Part shown: positions 1-10,591 of the stretch, piece after piece
Layout: each line of letters starts with the position of its first letter
How positions within the stretch are numbered: position 1 is the stretch's first letter
Origin: Mycolicibacterium sarraceniae
GTDB lineage: Bacteria; Actinomycetota; Actinomycetes; Mycobacteriales; Mycobacteriaceae
Length of the DNA: 64,000 nt
Direction of reading: 5' to 3'
Assembly (NCBI RefSeq): GCF_010731875.1
Contig: NZ_AP022595.1
Span: 2,914,001 to 2,978,000 of the forward strand
Made by a program: the position numbers and the translations under genes
Notes under the pieces: generated by a model
Seen by the model: only the letters and a program-made list of their open reading frames with translations
Told to the model about the DNA's origin: nothing
The model's database searches: none

Positions 1-2755
1 GACCGAGCAGCGGATGTACCGCGACGGTGTATCCGTGTGCCGGGGATTCGGTGCCGCTGTGCTCCAACCACAGTCGCTGGTGGGTCCAGGTGGGCAGCGG
101 CGCATCCACCAGTCGCCCTTGCGGATAGGGCACGGCGAAGTCGATCGCGGCGCCCGCGCTGTGCAGGTCGGCCAACAGGCCGGACAGACCGCTGGGGAGT
201 TCCTGGCCGCGGCGGATCGCTGCCAACGCAGCCAGCGGCACGTCCAGGTTGTCGGCGTTCTGCTCCACGGCGTGGGTCAGCAGTGGATGCGGCGCCAATT
301 CGGCGAAGACTCGGAAACCGTCTTCGAGAGCGGCCCGCACAGCGGCGGCGAAGCGCACCGTGTTGCGCAGATTGCGAACCCAATACTTGTTGTCGCACAA
401 CGGTTCTTCGCGCGGATCGAACCCGGTCGCCGAGTAGAACGGGACCGTCGGAGTCATGGGTTTGAGGTCCGCGAGGACGTCGGCGAGCTCAGTGAGGATC
501 GGGTCGACCTGAGGCGAATGTGACGCGACGTCGACGGCGACCTGGCGGGCCATCACGTCGCGCTCTTCCCAGGCTGCGATCAATTCCTGGACGGTCTCGG
601 TGGCACCACCGATCACCGTGGACTGCGGCGAAGCGACGACGGCCACCACGACGTCTTTGATGCCGCGCATCGTCAGCTCCGAAAGTACTTGTTTGGCCGG
701 CAATTCGACCGATCCCATGGCGCCCGAGCCCGCGATGCCCGCCATCAGCCGGGACCGGCGGCAGATGACGCGCACGCCGTCTTCGAGGGTCAGCGCGCCG
801 GCGACGACCGCGGCTGCTGTCTCACCCATCGAATGCCCGATCACTGCGCCGGGTCGCGCCCCGTGGGCTGCCATCGCCGCCGCCAACGCGACCTGCATGG
901 CGAAGATGGTCGGCTGGACCCGGTCGATTCCGGTCACTACATCGGGTGCCGACATCGCCTCGGTCACCGAGAAGCCGGACTCGTGGGCGATCAGCGGCTC
1001 GAGTTCGGCGATCTTGGCGGCGAAAACCGGTTCGGTTGCCAGCAGTTCGGCACCCATCTGGGCCCATTGCGAACCCTGCCCGGAGAACACCCACACCGGG
1101 CCGCGGTCATCGCGCCCGACGGCCCCCTGGTAGAACGCATCGCCATCGGCAACCTCCCGGAGCGCTGCCGCGAGTCCGGACCGGTCGCTCGCCGATACGG
1201 CGGTGCGGACCGGTCGATGCGCCCGCCGGCGGGCCAGAGTGTAGGCAAGATCGGGTAATTCGACGTCTTCGTGCGACTGCACCCAGTCGGCCAGCCGGCC
1301 GGCACTGCGGCGCAATTCCTCGGCCGAGGTGGAGGACAGCGGGAACAACAGTGATGTTCCGGCAGTCGGGGCTGGTCTTCCGACGGTGCCTGCGGTTTGG
1401 GGTGCCTGCTCCAGGATTGCGTGGACGTTGGTTCCGGACACCCCATATGAGGAGACGGCTGCTCGGCACGGTGCCGTGGCATCCGTGGGCCATTCGGTGG
1501 TCTCTTGTGGCACAAAGAGATTCGTGGAGATGCGGGCCATCTGATCGGGCAGGCGGGTGAAATGGAGATTCCGCGGAATCGCGCGGTGCTGCAGCGCGAG
1601 AACCGTCTTGATGAACCCGAGGGCGCCGGACGCGGACTGTGCATGGCCGAAGTTCGTCTTCACCGACCCGAGCGCGCACGGGCCGTCGACGCCGTAAACC
1701 TCGCTGAGGCTGGTGTATTCGATGGGATCACCCACCGGGGTGCCGGGGCCGTGTGCCTCTATCATGCCGACACTTCCGGCATCGACGCCAGCGGCGGCTA
1801 GCGCTGCGCGATAGACCGCTGTCTGTGCGCTCACCGACGGTGTCGAGATGTTGACGGTGTGGCCGTCCTGGTTGGCGGCGGTACCGCGCACGACCGCCAG
1901 GATGCGGTCGCCGTCGCGCACTGCGTCGGGCAGGCGCTTGAGCAAGACCATCACGCATGCCTCGCCGCTGACGTAACCGTCGGCGGCGACGTCGAATGCC
2001 TGGCAGCGTCCGGTCGGGGAGAGGTGGCCGGCCGCGGTGCCCGCGACATACTTGCGCGGATCCAGCATGACGTAGGCACCCCCGGCCAGCGCGAGATCGC
2101 TCTCACCTTCGTTGAGGCTGCGGCACGCCATGTGCACTGCGAGCAGACCTGACGAGCACGCGGTATCGACGGCCATCGCGGGGCCATGCAGTCCCAGCGT
2201 GTAGGCGATCCGCCCGGACGCCATGCTGAAGGTGTTGCCTGAGAAGCCGTACGGGCCCTCCATCGCGTCTGAGTCGGTGGACACCATCTGGTAGTCGTAG
2301 TGCGTCAACCCGGTGAACACACCGGTCAGCGAGTCCTGGACTGCCTCCGGGGGGAGACCGGCATGCTCCATCGCCTCCCACGAGGTCTCCAGCAACAACC
2401 GATGCTGAGGATCGAGTGCGGCCGCCTCGCGTTCGCTCAGGCCGAAGAACTCCGGATCGAACCCGGTGACGTCATCGATGAACGCACCCCATTTGGACGT
2501 CGTCCGGCCGGGCACGCCAGCGTCGGGGTCGTAGTACTCGTCGTTGTCCCAGCGGTCCCGCGGCACTTCGGTGACCAGGTCATCACCGCGGACCAGCGCA
2601 TCCCAGAGCTGCTCCGGCGAAGTGATACCGCCGGGAAGCCGACATGCCATGCCGATGACGGCGACCGGGACGGTTGTGCGGGCGTTCATAGGGATCGACG
2701 GATCGACTGAACCTGAGCGATCTGCCCGATCATCGATCGCACCGAATGACACCAT
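1..2755 (-). CDS. Mycocerosic-acid-synthase-like type I polyketide synthase, partial
   Basis: The frame is open from an ATG at 2755 to the left edge, so only the first ~918 residues are present. A ketosynthase comes first (N-terminal [16 protein letters not shown] motif; DTACSSG active site with Cys at about residue 200), then an acyltransferase (GHSMGE, Ser about 642). The last residues (HPLLG) look like the start of a dehydratase. The acyltransferase carries VASH at 518-529; the [YVW]ASH form usually marks methylmalonyl-CoA use, so a methyl-branched lipid is likely (inference). The start at 2755 has GAGGAG five bases upstream. A second in-frame ATG at 2689 lies closer to the conserved KS start but has no good ribosome site. 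The overall pattern matches the Pks2/Pks5/MAS group; the exact member is not assignable. It is divergent from a fatty-acyl-AMP ligase that probably supplies its starter. Confidence 0.92.
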   Translation of the reverse strand, partial: MVSFGAIDDRADRSGSVDPSIPMNARTTVPVAVIGMACRLPGGITSPEQLWDALVRGDDLVTEVPRDRWDNDEYYDPDAGVPGRTTSKWGAFIDDVTGFDPEFFGLSEREAAALDPQHRLLLETSWEAMEHAGLPPEAVQDSLTGVFTGLTHYDYQMVSTDSDAMEGPYGFSGNTFSMASGRIAYTLGLHGPAMAVDTACSSGLLAVHMACRSLNEGESDLALAGGAYVMLDPRKYVAGTAAGHLSPTGRCQAFDVAADGYVSGEACVMVLLKRLPDAVRDGDRILAVVRGTAANQDGHTVNISTPSVSAQTAVYRAALAAAGVDAGSVGMIEAHGPGTPVGDPIEYTSLSEVYGVDGPCALGSVKTNFGHAQSASGALGFIKTVLALQHRAIPRNLHFTRLPDQMARISTNLFVPQETTEWPTDATAPCRAAVSSYGVSGTNVHAILEQAPQTAGTVGRPAPTAGTSLLFPLSSTSAEELRRSAGRLADWVQSHEDVELPDLAYTLARRRAHRPVRTAVSASDRSGLAAALREVADGDAFYQGAVGRDDRGPVWVFSGQGSQWAQMGAELLATEPVFAAKIAELEPLIAHESGFSVTEAMSAPDVVTGIDRVQPTIFAMQVALAAAMAAHGARPGAVIGHSMGETAAAVVAGALTLEDGVRVICRRSRLMAGIAGSGAMGSVELPAKQVLSELTMRGIKDVVVAVVASPQSTVIGGATETVQELIAAWEERDVMARQVAVDVASHSPQVDPILTELADVLADLKPMTPTVPFYSATGFDPREEPLCDNKYWVRNLRNTVRFAAAVRAALEDGFRVFAELAPHPLLTHAVEQNADNLDVPLAALAAIRRGQELPSGLSGLLADLHSAGAAIDFAVPYPQGRLVDAPLPTWTHQRLWLEHSGTESPAHGYTVAVHPLLG

Positions 2756-3008
2756 CCAGACTCCTCACAGCCACGACATACCCGTCGCTTCGTGCACGCC
2801 CTGGCCATCCCTCAACCACGTGGGATGCCTTCGTCTGCATCAATTTAGCAGCCACCGTAGCGACATCGGGGCGAGTGCTGGGATTTGGTCTCGCTCGGAA
2901 GGATTTTGGTGTGGCCCCTGGCGCGCAGTCACTGGGATTCGATCGCTGGGACGTCGATCTGGCCCACTTCGAGGATGTAGTTCGGGGGGCTACGGTACTT
3001 TGCCACAT
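2756..3008. promoter_or_regulatory. Divergent PKS/FAAL promoter region
   Basis: This 253-base gap separates the two divergent lipid genes and shows no gene. On the + strand TACTTT at 2996-3001 fits the mycobacterial -10 pattern TAnnnT and lies seven bases before the GTG at 3009. No ribosome binding site precedes that GTG, so the ligase mRNA may be leaderless. On the - strand GAGGAG serves the PKS start. I could not place the PKS promoter. Confidence 0.5.
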
Positions 3009-4772
3009 GTGACACAGGTGGTTGAGACGTCCCTTCCCGCTCTGCTGCGCGAGCGCGCCAGTCTGCAGCCGGATGACACGGCGTACACGTTCATTGATTA
3101 CGACCAGGACTGGGCTGGAGTGCCGCTCAGCCTGACGTGGCCGCAATTGCATCGGCGAGTGCTCAACGTGGCACGCGAGCTCAGTGCGGTCGCCTCACCC
3201 GGGGACCGCGTGATGCTGATCGCCCCGCAAGGGCTGGACTATATCTTCGGTTTCCTGGGTGCGCTGCAGGCTCGGGTGATCCCGGTGCCGCTGTCGGTAC
3301 CGATGGGTGGCGTGGCCGACGAGCGTGTCGAATCGGTGCTGCGCGATGCGTTGCCCACCGCCGTGCTCACGACGTCGTCGGTGGTCGCCGAGGTCGCGCG
3401 CAGCATCTCCCCGCAGCCCGGCCAGGCCGCACCGGCGATCATCGAGGTCGATCGACTTGATCTGGATGCGCCGGTCCGGGCAAGTTCGGCGGATTACGAG
3501 GGGTCGGACAGCCACGACACCGCATACTTGCAGTACACCTCAGGATCGACTCGCTCGCCGGCGGGCGTGATGATGTCCTACACCAACCTGCTGACCAACC
3601 TTCAGCAGATCACCTCGGACTTCTTGATCGACTTCGGCGGCGTCGCTCCGCCGGACCTGACGTTCGTCTCCTGGCTACCGTTCTTCCACGACCTGGGCTT
3701 GATCATGGGAGTTTGCTCGCCGGTCGTGCTGGGCACCAGCGCGGTGCTGACCAGCCCGGTGTCCTTCCTGCAGCGGCCGGCCCGCTGGATGCAGCTGGCA
3801 GCCAGCTACCCCCGGGTGTTCACGTCGGCACCCAACTTCGCCTTCGACGTGGCGGCCAAGAAGACCTCGGACGATGACATGGCCGGACTCGATCTCAGTG
3901 GTGTGCTCACCATCCAGAGCGGTGCCGAGCGGGTCCAGCCCGTGACGATCAAGCGGTTCACCGACAGGTTTGCACGGTTCAATCTGCGGCCCACGGTGAT
4001 CCAGCCGTCCTACGGTCTCGCCGAAGCGACGCTGTACCTCGCGACGCCCCGGCCGGGCCAGCTGACGAAGGTCGTCAAATTCGACTCCGAGGCGCTCTCG
4101 GAGGGCCGCGCCCAGCGCGTCGACGGGGACGGCGGAACGCCGCTGATCAGTTACGGCGGCCCGATCACCCCGCAATCACCGACACTGCGTGTCGTCGACC
4201 CGGAAACGGGCGTTGAGTGCCCGGACGGGACGACCGGCGAAATCTGGGCACATGGTGACAACGTCAGTGCGGGCTACTGGCAGAAGCCGGAGGAGACCGA
4301 GCGTACGTTCGGCGGCCGGATCGTCGAACCGTCGGCCGGTACCCCGGAAGGGCCTTGGCTCAAGACCGGCGACCTCGGCTTTATCTCTGAGGGCGAGCTG
4401 TTCATGGTCGGCCGGCTGAAGGATCTCCTGATCGTCTACGGGCGTAACCATGCACCGGACGACATTGAGGCGACGATTTCGGAGATCACCGGCGGCCGGT
4501 CCGCGGCGATCGCGATCGCCGACGATGGAGTCGAGCAGTTGGCCGTCATCCTGGAGGTCAGGACCCGCGGCGAGGCCGAGGACGTGAAGCAGCAGCTCGC
4601 GACTCTTAAAGGTGAAGTCACCGCGGCGATCTCTAACTCACATGGGCTTGCGGTGGCCGACCTCGTGCTGGTGTCGCCGGGTTCGATTCCCATTACCACC
4701 AGCGGCAAGGTCAGAAGGTCCTCGTGTGGAGACCTCTACCAGCGGAAGGCGTTCGCCCGGTTGGACGCCTAG
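3009..4772 (+). CDS. Fatty-acyl-AMP ligase (FadD, FAAL type)
   Basis: The 587-residue protein matches the usual length of mycobacterial FAALs, which activate fatty acids as acyl-adenylates and hand them to a PKS. The nucleotide loop reads [12 protein letters not shown], the form typical of FAALs rather than acyl-CoA ligases. Further family motifs are [32 protein letters not shown] and [13 protein letters not shown], and a lysine near SGKVRR at the end. The GTG at 3009 is chosen because similarity to FadD21/FadD23-type proteins begins at once ([17 protein letters not shown]); the frame stays open further upstream but that stretch is not protein-like. It lies divergent to the PKS, so it probably loads the PKS starter. 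Which FadD number it corresponds to cannot be told from sequence alone. Confidence 0.9.
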   Translation: MTQVVETSLPALLRERASLQPDDTAYTFIDYDQDWAGVPLSLTWPQLHRRVLNVARELSAVASPGDRVMLIAPQGLDYIFGFLGALQARVIPVPLSVPMGGVADERVESVLRDALPTAVLTTSSVVAEVARSISPQPGQAAPAIIEVDRLDLDAPVRASSADYEGSDSHDTAYLQYTSGSTRSPAGVMMSYTNLLTNLQQITSDFLIDFGGVAPPDLTFVSWLPFFHDLGLIMGVCSPVVLGTSAVLTSPVSFLQRPARWMQLAASYPRVFTSAPNFAFDVAAKKTSDDDMAGLDLSGVLTIQSGAERVQPVTIKRFTDRFARFNLRPTVIQPSYGLAEATLYLATPRPGQLTKVVKFDSEALSEGRAQRVDGDGGTPLISYGGPITPQSPTLRVVDPETGVECPDGTTGEIWAHGDNVSAGYWQKPEETERTFGGRIVEPSAGTPEGPWLKTGDLGFISEGELFMVGRLKDLLIVYGRNHAPDDIEATISEITGGRSAAIAIADDGVEQLAVILEVRTRGEAEDVKQQLATLKGEVTAAISNSHGLAVADLVLVSPGSIPITTSGKVRRSSCGDLYQRKAFARLDA

Positions 4773-4779
4773 GGTTGAT

Positions 4780-4798
4780 TCTCGGCGTTAGGCCGAGA
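4780..4798. terminator. Hairpin between convergent FAAL and PGRS genes
   Basis: TCTCGGC and GCCGAGA form a perfect 7-bp stem with a 5-base loop between the two convergent stop codons. It overlaps the last bases of the PGRS gene. No U-tract follows, so intrinsic termination is only possible. Confidence 0.4.
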
Positions 4799-6165
4799 GG
4801 CAGACGCCGATGATGCAGCTACCCGCGGCGGAGACATCGGGCAAGAGCAGCCCAAGGCCGGGGAGGCCGGGTGCGCCCGGAAGCCCTAACAAGCCCGATC
4901 CGCCGGTGCCACCGGCACCGCCCGAAGCGTTGAACAGCTCGACCGCATAACCGTTGCCGCCAGCGCCGCCGACGATGCCCATCTCCAGTGGGTTCGTATC
5001 CGTGGAGTCGCCGCCAGCTCCGCCGTGTCCACCGATGGCCACACCCTCGGGCACTGACCCGGCGGGCAGGAAGTTATAGGCGTCGCCGCCGGCGCCGCCA
5101 AGGCCGCCAACAGTGCCGGTGCCGCCGGAGCCGCCGGAGCCGCCGACGGCGGTGGCGGCATCGTTGGTAATACCGGTGAATTGCGTGATCACCGATAAGT
5201 AGTAGTTCGTCTGGTCGAGGCCCCAGAGGATGGCGACTCCGCCCGCGCCGCCGATTCCGCCGATGCCCGTGAGGCCGATTCCGGTGCCGCCAGCTCCACC
5301 GGTCCCGCCGGTGACCGTGCCGGCGTGATACTGCCCGCTGGCAGTGAAGTAGCCGAATCCGAGGCTGAGCACATAGCCGCCCGCGCCGCCGGCGCCGCCG
5401 ATCAGACCCGTCCCGCCGGCCCCGCCGGTTCCGCCGTTACCGCTGAACAGTCCGCCGCTTCCGCCGGCACCACCGGTGCCGAACAATTGCGCCGCCCCAC
5501 CATTGCCCCCGGTGCCCGGCAGCGTGGCGCTAGATCCACCCGCCCCGCCCGTACCGCCATTACCGACCAATCCCGAGGCGCCGCCGCTGCCGCCGTTCTG
5601 GCCGGAGCCATCGGGCTGGGAATAGCCGTTGCCGCCGTTGCCGCCGTTGCCGATGAACCAGCCGCCCGGCTTACCGTCGGCGGTGCCGTCCGCACCGTTG
5701 CCCCAGAGTGCTCGTCCCTTCCACGAATTGGTGGCGAGTGCGAGGATGATCTCCTCGAGGCTGATTTGCTGCGGCGTGACGAAGAGATTCAGCAGGGTGG
5801 GGCCGGCGGCGTTAAGTACAGATGCGAGGATGGCGCACGTCAGCTGCTGCAACGGGGAGAGGACACCGAGGTCTGACGTAGTGACATCCGCTGCGCTTAC
5901 CGTCGCGGCCGCAGCGGTCGCGGGGCGGGCTGCCGCGCTAAGGGCAGTGGTCGACGCGGTCGCAGGTCTGGCTGATCGCGCGGCCTTGGTAGCAGGGCTT
6001 GCCGCGGCGACGGTGTCGTCGGGTGTGGCGCCCTCAGTGGTCTGACTGTCTGGAACCGGCCCGGCCTGCGCCGAAACGGGACGGGTGGTGCTGGCCCGGT
6101 CAGGTGTGGCCTTACCGAGGCTCGCTGATGTGCTCGGAGCGGTGTCGTCGACTTGGGCGAATGAG
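4788..6165 (-). pseudogene. PGRS-domain protein, 3' part, cut by IS21-family insertion
   Basis: The frame reads an Ala/Thr/Ser/Pro-rich segment with many TTR, ATPDD and AAA patches. A short hydrophobic segment follows (about 5760-5850; LQQLTCAILASVLNAAG), then about 300 residues of GGxGG / GNGG repeats typical of mycobacterial PGRS domains. The end is a short non-repetitive tail with two cysteines (CIIGVC). There is no PE domain. The frame is natural right up to 6160-6165, where the insertion sequence begins and brings a stop. An internal ATG at 5852 gives a 354-residue remnant, but composition shows the gene began upstream. The likely 5' end is the fragment at 10435-10591. Surface or secreted location is inferred from the family. 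Confidence 0.75.
6160..6165. repeat. Left target-site duplication of the IS21-family element
   Basis: AATGAG here is repeated exactly at 10429-10434, directly abutting the two inverted ends (TGTC... and ...GACA). A 6-bp duplication is within the range known for the IS21 family. Confidence 0.85.
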
Positions 6166-6173
6166 TGTCAGCG

Positions 6174-6244
6174 GTCACGTAATTCCCCAGGTCTGAGGGG
6201 TTGTCCGTCACGTAATTCCTCACCCTCGGTCACGTAATTCCCCA
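6174..6244. repeat. IS21-family left-end multiple terminal repeats
   Basis: The motif GTCACGTAATTCCCCA occurs three times with small changes, at about 6174-6190, 6207-6222 and 6229-6244. Multiple terminal repeats of this kind are the expected IstA binding sites of IS21 elements. Confidence 0.8.
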
Positions 6245-6333
6245 CCCCGTGGGGCGTGTCCGGTGGGGGTTGGGGCGCTGTTCAGGTTCGCTCCGTTCAG
6301 GTGCCCCGCCAGGGGTCCTGGAAGGGGCCTTGA

Positions 6334-7887
6334 GTGGCGAGGAGATCGTGGGACGTGACTGATTTCGTGGAGATGTTCCGGCACTGGAATGCCGGCCGAT
6401 CCCAGGTGCAGATCAATGAGGCGCTGGGCATCGACCGCAAGACCATCCGCAAGTATCTGGCCCCGGCGCTGGCCGAGGGTCTGGCACCGTGCCCGGAGGA
6501 GTTTGACGAGCAGCTATGGCGGGCACGCATCGGGCGTTGGTTTCCCGAGCTCATCGATCCGGTGGCGCGGGCACTGACATGGCCCCAGATCGCCGTGCAT
6601 CACCAGTGGATCGCCGAGCAGCTGAAGGTTCCGGTGACAGTGGCGACCATCGCGCAGCGCCTCCGCGACGACCATCATGTGGATGTGTCCGAATCGACGG
6701 TACGTCGTTACGTGGCAACCGCTTTCGCCGAGGAGCGACTCGAAGGCAAAGTCACGGTACCCCGCGGTGCGGTCGAACCCGGCAGTGAAGCGCAGATCGA
6801 CTACGGCAAGCTCGGGATGTGGTGGGACCCGCAATCGGGCGCCGCGTCGCGGTGTGGGTATTCGCGATGATCCTGTCGTGTTCACGGGCGTTGTTCGTCC
6901 AACCGGTGTTGCGGATGGATCAAACATCCTGGAATGCCTCGCATGTCGCGGCGTTCGAGTTCTTCGGCGGCGTGCCGGCGCGGCTGGTGTGCGACAACCT
7001 CAAGACCGGAGTCGAGCGACCCGACCTCTACGATCCGCTGATCAATCCGGCCTACGGCGAGCTCGCCGCGCACTACGGCACCCTGATCGATCCGGCGCGA
7101 GCCCGCAAGCCGAAGGACAAACCTCGCATCGAGCGGCCGATGCCCTACATTCGGGACTCGTTCTTCGCCGCCGCGAGTTCACCTCGCTGGCCCAGATGCA
7201 GGCCGAGGCGATCAGGTGGTCCACGCAGGTATACGGGTCCACAAGCACCGCGGTCTGGATGGGCAGACCCCGGCGTCGGTGTTCGCAGCGATCGAACGCG
7301 ATGCGCTGATGGCGTTGCCGCCCAGAGTGTTTGAGTCGGTTATCTACTCGATCGGGCGGGTCGCCGCGGATTGCCACGTCAAGTCCGGCAAGGCGCTGTA
7401 CTCGGTGCCGTGGCGGCTGATCGGCCAGCAGGTCACCGCCCGCACCGCCGGTGACGTCGTGCAGATCTTCCACAGCGGGACCGTGGTCGCGACTCACGTG
7501 CTGCATCTGGCGGGCCGCTCGACCAATGTCGAGCACTACCCGCCCCACAAGATCGCCCACACCCTGCGCACCGTGACGTGGTGCCGCACCCAGGCCGAGC
7601 AGATCGGGCCCGGCGCCGTCGCGGTCGTCGCCGAATTGTCCACGGTCAACGCCATCCACCGGCTCCGCGCCATCCAGGGGATCATCCGCCTGCGCGAGAA
7701 GTACGGCGATCGCCGACTGGACGCGGCCTGCACTCGAGCACTGCAGGTCGGGGACCCCGGCTATCGCACCGTCAAAGGCATCCTGGTCGCCGGCACCGAA
7801 GCAGACCATGCCTCGCCCGCCGTCGTCCCGCCACCACCGGCGATGCTGCGAGGACCTGACGCGTTCGACACCGACCTCACTGCCTGA
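6334..7887 (+). pseudogene. istA: IS21-family transposase IstA, frameshifted
   Basis: The N-terminal frame reads an HTH segment (NEALGIDRKTIRKYLAPAL) and the start of the integrase core (EAQIDYGKLG). The protein continues in other frames: AVWVFAMILSCSRALFVQPV and the DNLKTGVERPD motif with VCDN, then REFTSLAQMQAEAIRW, then HKHRGLDGQTPASVF to the end. Three single-base losses, near 6830, 7166 and 7237, explain the switches. Start choice is uncertain (GTG 6334, or GTG 6355 after GAGGAG). No intact IstA can be made without recoding. Confidence 0.82.
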
Positions 7888-8676
7888 GCGCACGAAAACA
7901 CCTCCACTGCAACCACTTCAACTCCAAGGACATAGTCATGACCATTCACGATCCCAGCCTGCGGGCCGCACTGAAGACCCTCAAACTGACCGGCATGCTC
8001 GACACCCTCGATGCCCGCCTGGCTCAAACCCGCGACGGGAAACTCGGACACCTGGAATTCCTCCAAGTACTCTGCGAAGACGAAATCGCCCGCCGGGAGA
8101 CCGCCGCCCTGGCCCGACGGGTCCGCCGCGCCCGCTTCGAACAGCCCAACACCTTCGAGGACTTCGACTTCACCGTCAGCCCGAAACTGCCCGCTGCGAT
8201 GCTGCGCGACCTGGCCGCGTTGCGCTGGCTCGAGGCCGGTGAATCAGTGATTCTCTACGGACCCGTCGGAGTCGGGAAACCCATGTGGCACAGGCACTCG
8301 GGCATCAAGTCGCACTCCGCGGCGGCGACATCCGCTTCGTCAAATGCTCCCGCATGCTCGCCGACCTCGCCGGCGGCCACGCCGACCGCACCATCGGACA
8401 ACGCATGCGCGAATACACCCGCCCCCCTGGTCCTGATCGTCGATGACTTCGCGATGCGTGAGCACACCCCCACCCAAAGCGACGACCTCTACGACCTTGT
8501 CTCCGACCGCGCCATCGCCGCCAAGCCCCTGATCCTGACCAGCAACCGGGCCCCGAAGGACTGGTACCCGCTGTTTCCCGAACCCGGTCGTGGCCGAATC
8601 GCTGCTCGACCGACTCATCAACACCAGCCACCAAGTCCTCATGGACGGCCCGTCCTACCGACCCCGGAAACGACCC

Positions 8677-8688
8677 GGCACCAAGACC
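8677..8688. repeat. Left target-site duplication of the IS4-family element
   Basis: GGCACCAAGACC at 8677-8688 recurs exactly at 10316-10327, directly outside the 15-bp inverted ends. A 12-bp duplication fits the IS4 family. Confidence 0.85.
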
Positions 8689-10315
8689 AATGCCGTTAAC
8701 TTTAGCGTCGTCGCAGGTCAGCGGGATTAGGATCGAAAGCTGTTGCTGTAGAGCGTGTTCAGTGGATGTGAACGGTGCCGATCGAGCGAAGGTGATGTGT
8801 TGGCCGGCACGTTCTTCGCGCCTCAGATTGGCTCCTAGAAGTATTGCGCTGCAAAGGATTACGCATCACACTTATTCGTGTGGTCGACGAGGGTGCCGGT
8901 GGTGAAAGCGGTCGTAGGGACCGGTTGACCGACCGGATCGGCTTGGGTGTGCTGACCAGGCTGGTGCACCGCGATCTCGTCGACGAGGTGCTCGCCGACA
9001 CCGGCCGCACCGAACGGCGCCGTCGGCTGCTGCCGGCCCGGGTGGTCGCCTACTTCGTGCTGGCTATGACGTTGTTCTTCGACGACGCCTACGAAGAGGT
9101 AATGCGCAAACTCGTCGACGGGTTGCGGTTTCTGCGGTCCTGGGACGAGGACTGGCAGCTGCCCACCTCCTCAGCGCTGTGCCAAGCCCGGCCCGGCTGG
9201 GTGCCGAACCGATCCGCGAGCTCTACGCGGGTCGCCCGGCCGCTGGCCGGGGCAGGCACGCCGGGCGCGTGGCTGGGGGATCTGCGGGTGATGGCCATCG
9301 ACGGCGTCCAACTCGACGTTCCCGACACCGCCGACAACGAAGACGCCTTCGGTCGCGGTGTCAGCCAGGGCCTGGACGCCCCCTACCCGAAGGTCAAGGT
9401 GCTCGGACTGGGCGAATGCGGCACCCACGCGGTGATCGACGCCCACCTCGGTGGCGTCCTCGTCGACGAGCGTGAACTCGCCCGCCCCTTGCTGGCCAGT
9501 GTCGAACCCGGGATGCTCGTGCTTGCCGACCGCGGGTTCTACAGCCGCGAATTCTGGCAGGAGGCCACTGCGACCGGCGCCGAATTGCTGTGGCGGGTGC
9601 AGTCAGCACTGAAATTGCACGTAGTCACCGACCTGGCTGACGGCTCGTATCTGAGCGTGCTGCTGACCACCATCGAACGTCAACGCCTGCGACGCCACGA
9701 GGCCCGCGGCCTGCACGCCGTCCCTCGAGGCCCCATGGTGCGCGTCATCGAGTACGACATCACCAACCGCGAGACCCACAGCGGATCGCCCATCCGGCTG
9801 ATCACCACCATCCTCGATCCGGAGCTAGCCTCCGCCACCGAGCTCGCCGCGGTCTATCACCAACGCTGGGAATTCGAATCCAGCCTCGCCGAGATCGAAA
9901 CCCGCCAACGCGGCAGCTACCGGGTCCTGCGCTCGCACAGCCCCGAGATGGTGCGCCAAGAGATCTGGGCGCTGTTGTTGACCCACTACGCGATCCGCGC
10001 GCTGATGTATGAGGCCACCAACCCCGACGGACTCGACCCGCTACGGATGTCGTTCATCCGCACCCTGCGCATCGTCCGCCGCCACGTCACCGGGCAGGCG
10101 GGTTTTTCCCCCTAACCGACTCGCCACCAGCCTGCGTCACGCCGTCGCCGAGATCCTCCAGCGACCCAACCCGGCCAGACGGCACCGCACCTACCCCCGC
10201 GTCACCAAACGAGCCAGCGGCACAAAGTTTCCGCGAAAAACCCTGGACCACAAAAACATCAGACACCGAGGGCCACCCGACATCCGACTCACCCGCCTAC
10301 AAAGTTAACGGCATT
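8689..10315 (+). mobile_element. IS4-family insertion sequence inside istB
   Basis: The element is 1627 bp long. Its ends are the perfect 15-bp inverted repeat AATGCCGTTAACTTT (8689-8703) and AAAGTTAACGGCATT (10301-10315). It carries one transposase gene. Because it lies inside istB and has its own target duplication, it arrived after the IS21-family element. Confidence 0.88.
8844..10308 (+). pseudogene. IS4-family DDE transposase, frameshifted
   Basis: The reading frame 8844-10115 shows an IS4 N-terminal domain (DRLTDRIGLGVLTRLVHRDL), the first catalytic Asp (VMAIDGVQLDVPDT), the second (LVLADRGFYSREFW) and the C-terminal YHQRWEFESSLAEIE region carrying the Glu. An extra T near 10108 ends it early; the natural tail (FPPNRLATSLRHAVAEIL) continues in the next frame to a stop at 10308. 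About 13 residues near 9190-9230 read as scrambled, consistent with two compensating losses. Upstream in-frame starts are possible. Probably inactive. Confidence 0.82.
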
Positions 10316-10327
10316 GGCACCAAGACC
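10316..10327. repeat. Right target-site duplication of the IS4-family element
   Basis: Exact copy of the 12 bases at 8677-8688. It also encodes the final codons of istB (…RPGTKTT stop) once the inner element is removed. Confidence 0.85.
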
Positions 10328-10378
10328 ACCTGACACCCACTTAGCGGTTCGCTACGCTCACCGCAGCAGCACCTGAAC

Positions 10379-10420
10379 CTGGGGAATTACGTGACGGCAA
10401 CCCCTGGGGAAATACGTGAC
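10379..10420. repeat. IS21-family right-end terminal repeats
   Basis: Two inverted copies of the left-end motif lie at 10379-10395 and 10404-10420, the second with one change (AAATACGTGAC). Confidence 0.78.
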
Positions 10421-10428
10421 CGTGGACA

Positions 10429-10434
10429 AATGAG
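10429..10434. repeat. Right target-site duplication of the IS21-family element
   Basis: AATGAG, matching 6160-6165 exactly. It fixes the outer boundary of the composite insertion. Confidence 0.85.
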
Positions 10435-10591
10435 TTTTGCCGGCAGATGCCTTGACGGCACTGCTACTCGGTTTCGTCGCTGAGGTGCGGCTGGAGTTGG
10501 CCGCCTTGGGACCACTGCTGCTGTGGCTCGAGGAAGGGCCTTTCCAGCCATGGTTGAGCTCCCAGGTTTGCGAGTGCTTCTGAGTCGACAT
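10435..10591 (-). pseudogene. Candidate 5' fragment of the interrupted PGRS gene
   Basis: An ATG at 10591 opens a short frame rich in Ser, Lys and Ala (MSTQKHSQTWELNHGWKGP then SSS and KASAGK patches) that runs into the insertion at 10434. Joining it to 6165 keeps the composition, but the two sides differ in frame by one base; one extra A in the AAAA run at 10435-10438 would reconnect them. No clear ribosome site precedes the ATG, so the true start is uncertain. It could instead be the tail of another decayed gene. Confidence 0.4.

Larger units (their letters stand above)
7938..10332 (+). pseudogene. istB: IS21-family helper ATPase IstB, frameshifted and interrupted
   Basis: The protein starts MTIHDPSLRAALKTLKLTGM and carries the AAA+ region. 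The Walker A loop is damaged: GPVGVGK is followed by a missing A near 8279, which scrambles the frame until an extra C near 8427 restores it at LVLIVDDFAMREHTPTQ. An extra G at 8580 shifts the frame again before the SLLDRLINTSHQVLMDGPSY end. The last codons are then split by an IS4-family element after 8688; the stop TGA lies at 10330-10332 beyond it. Confidence 0.82.
6166..10428 (+). mobile_element. IS21-family insertion sequence carrying an IS4-family insertion
   Basis: The element runs from TGTCAGCGGTCACG to its inverted counterpart CGTGACCGTGGACA and is bounded by the AATGAG duplication. It encodes istA and istB. Removing the inner IS4-type element (8689-10315) and one copy of its duplication leaves about 2.6 kb, normal for IS21. 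Both transposition genes are frameshifted, so the copy is probably inactive. It sits inside a PGRS-type gene. Confidence 0.88.

Noticed and set aside
2544..3008. N-terminal extension of the FAAL
   Set aside because: Family similarity begins at GTG 3009, and the extension would run antisense into the PKS start.
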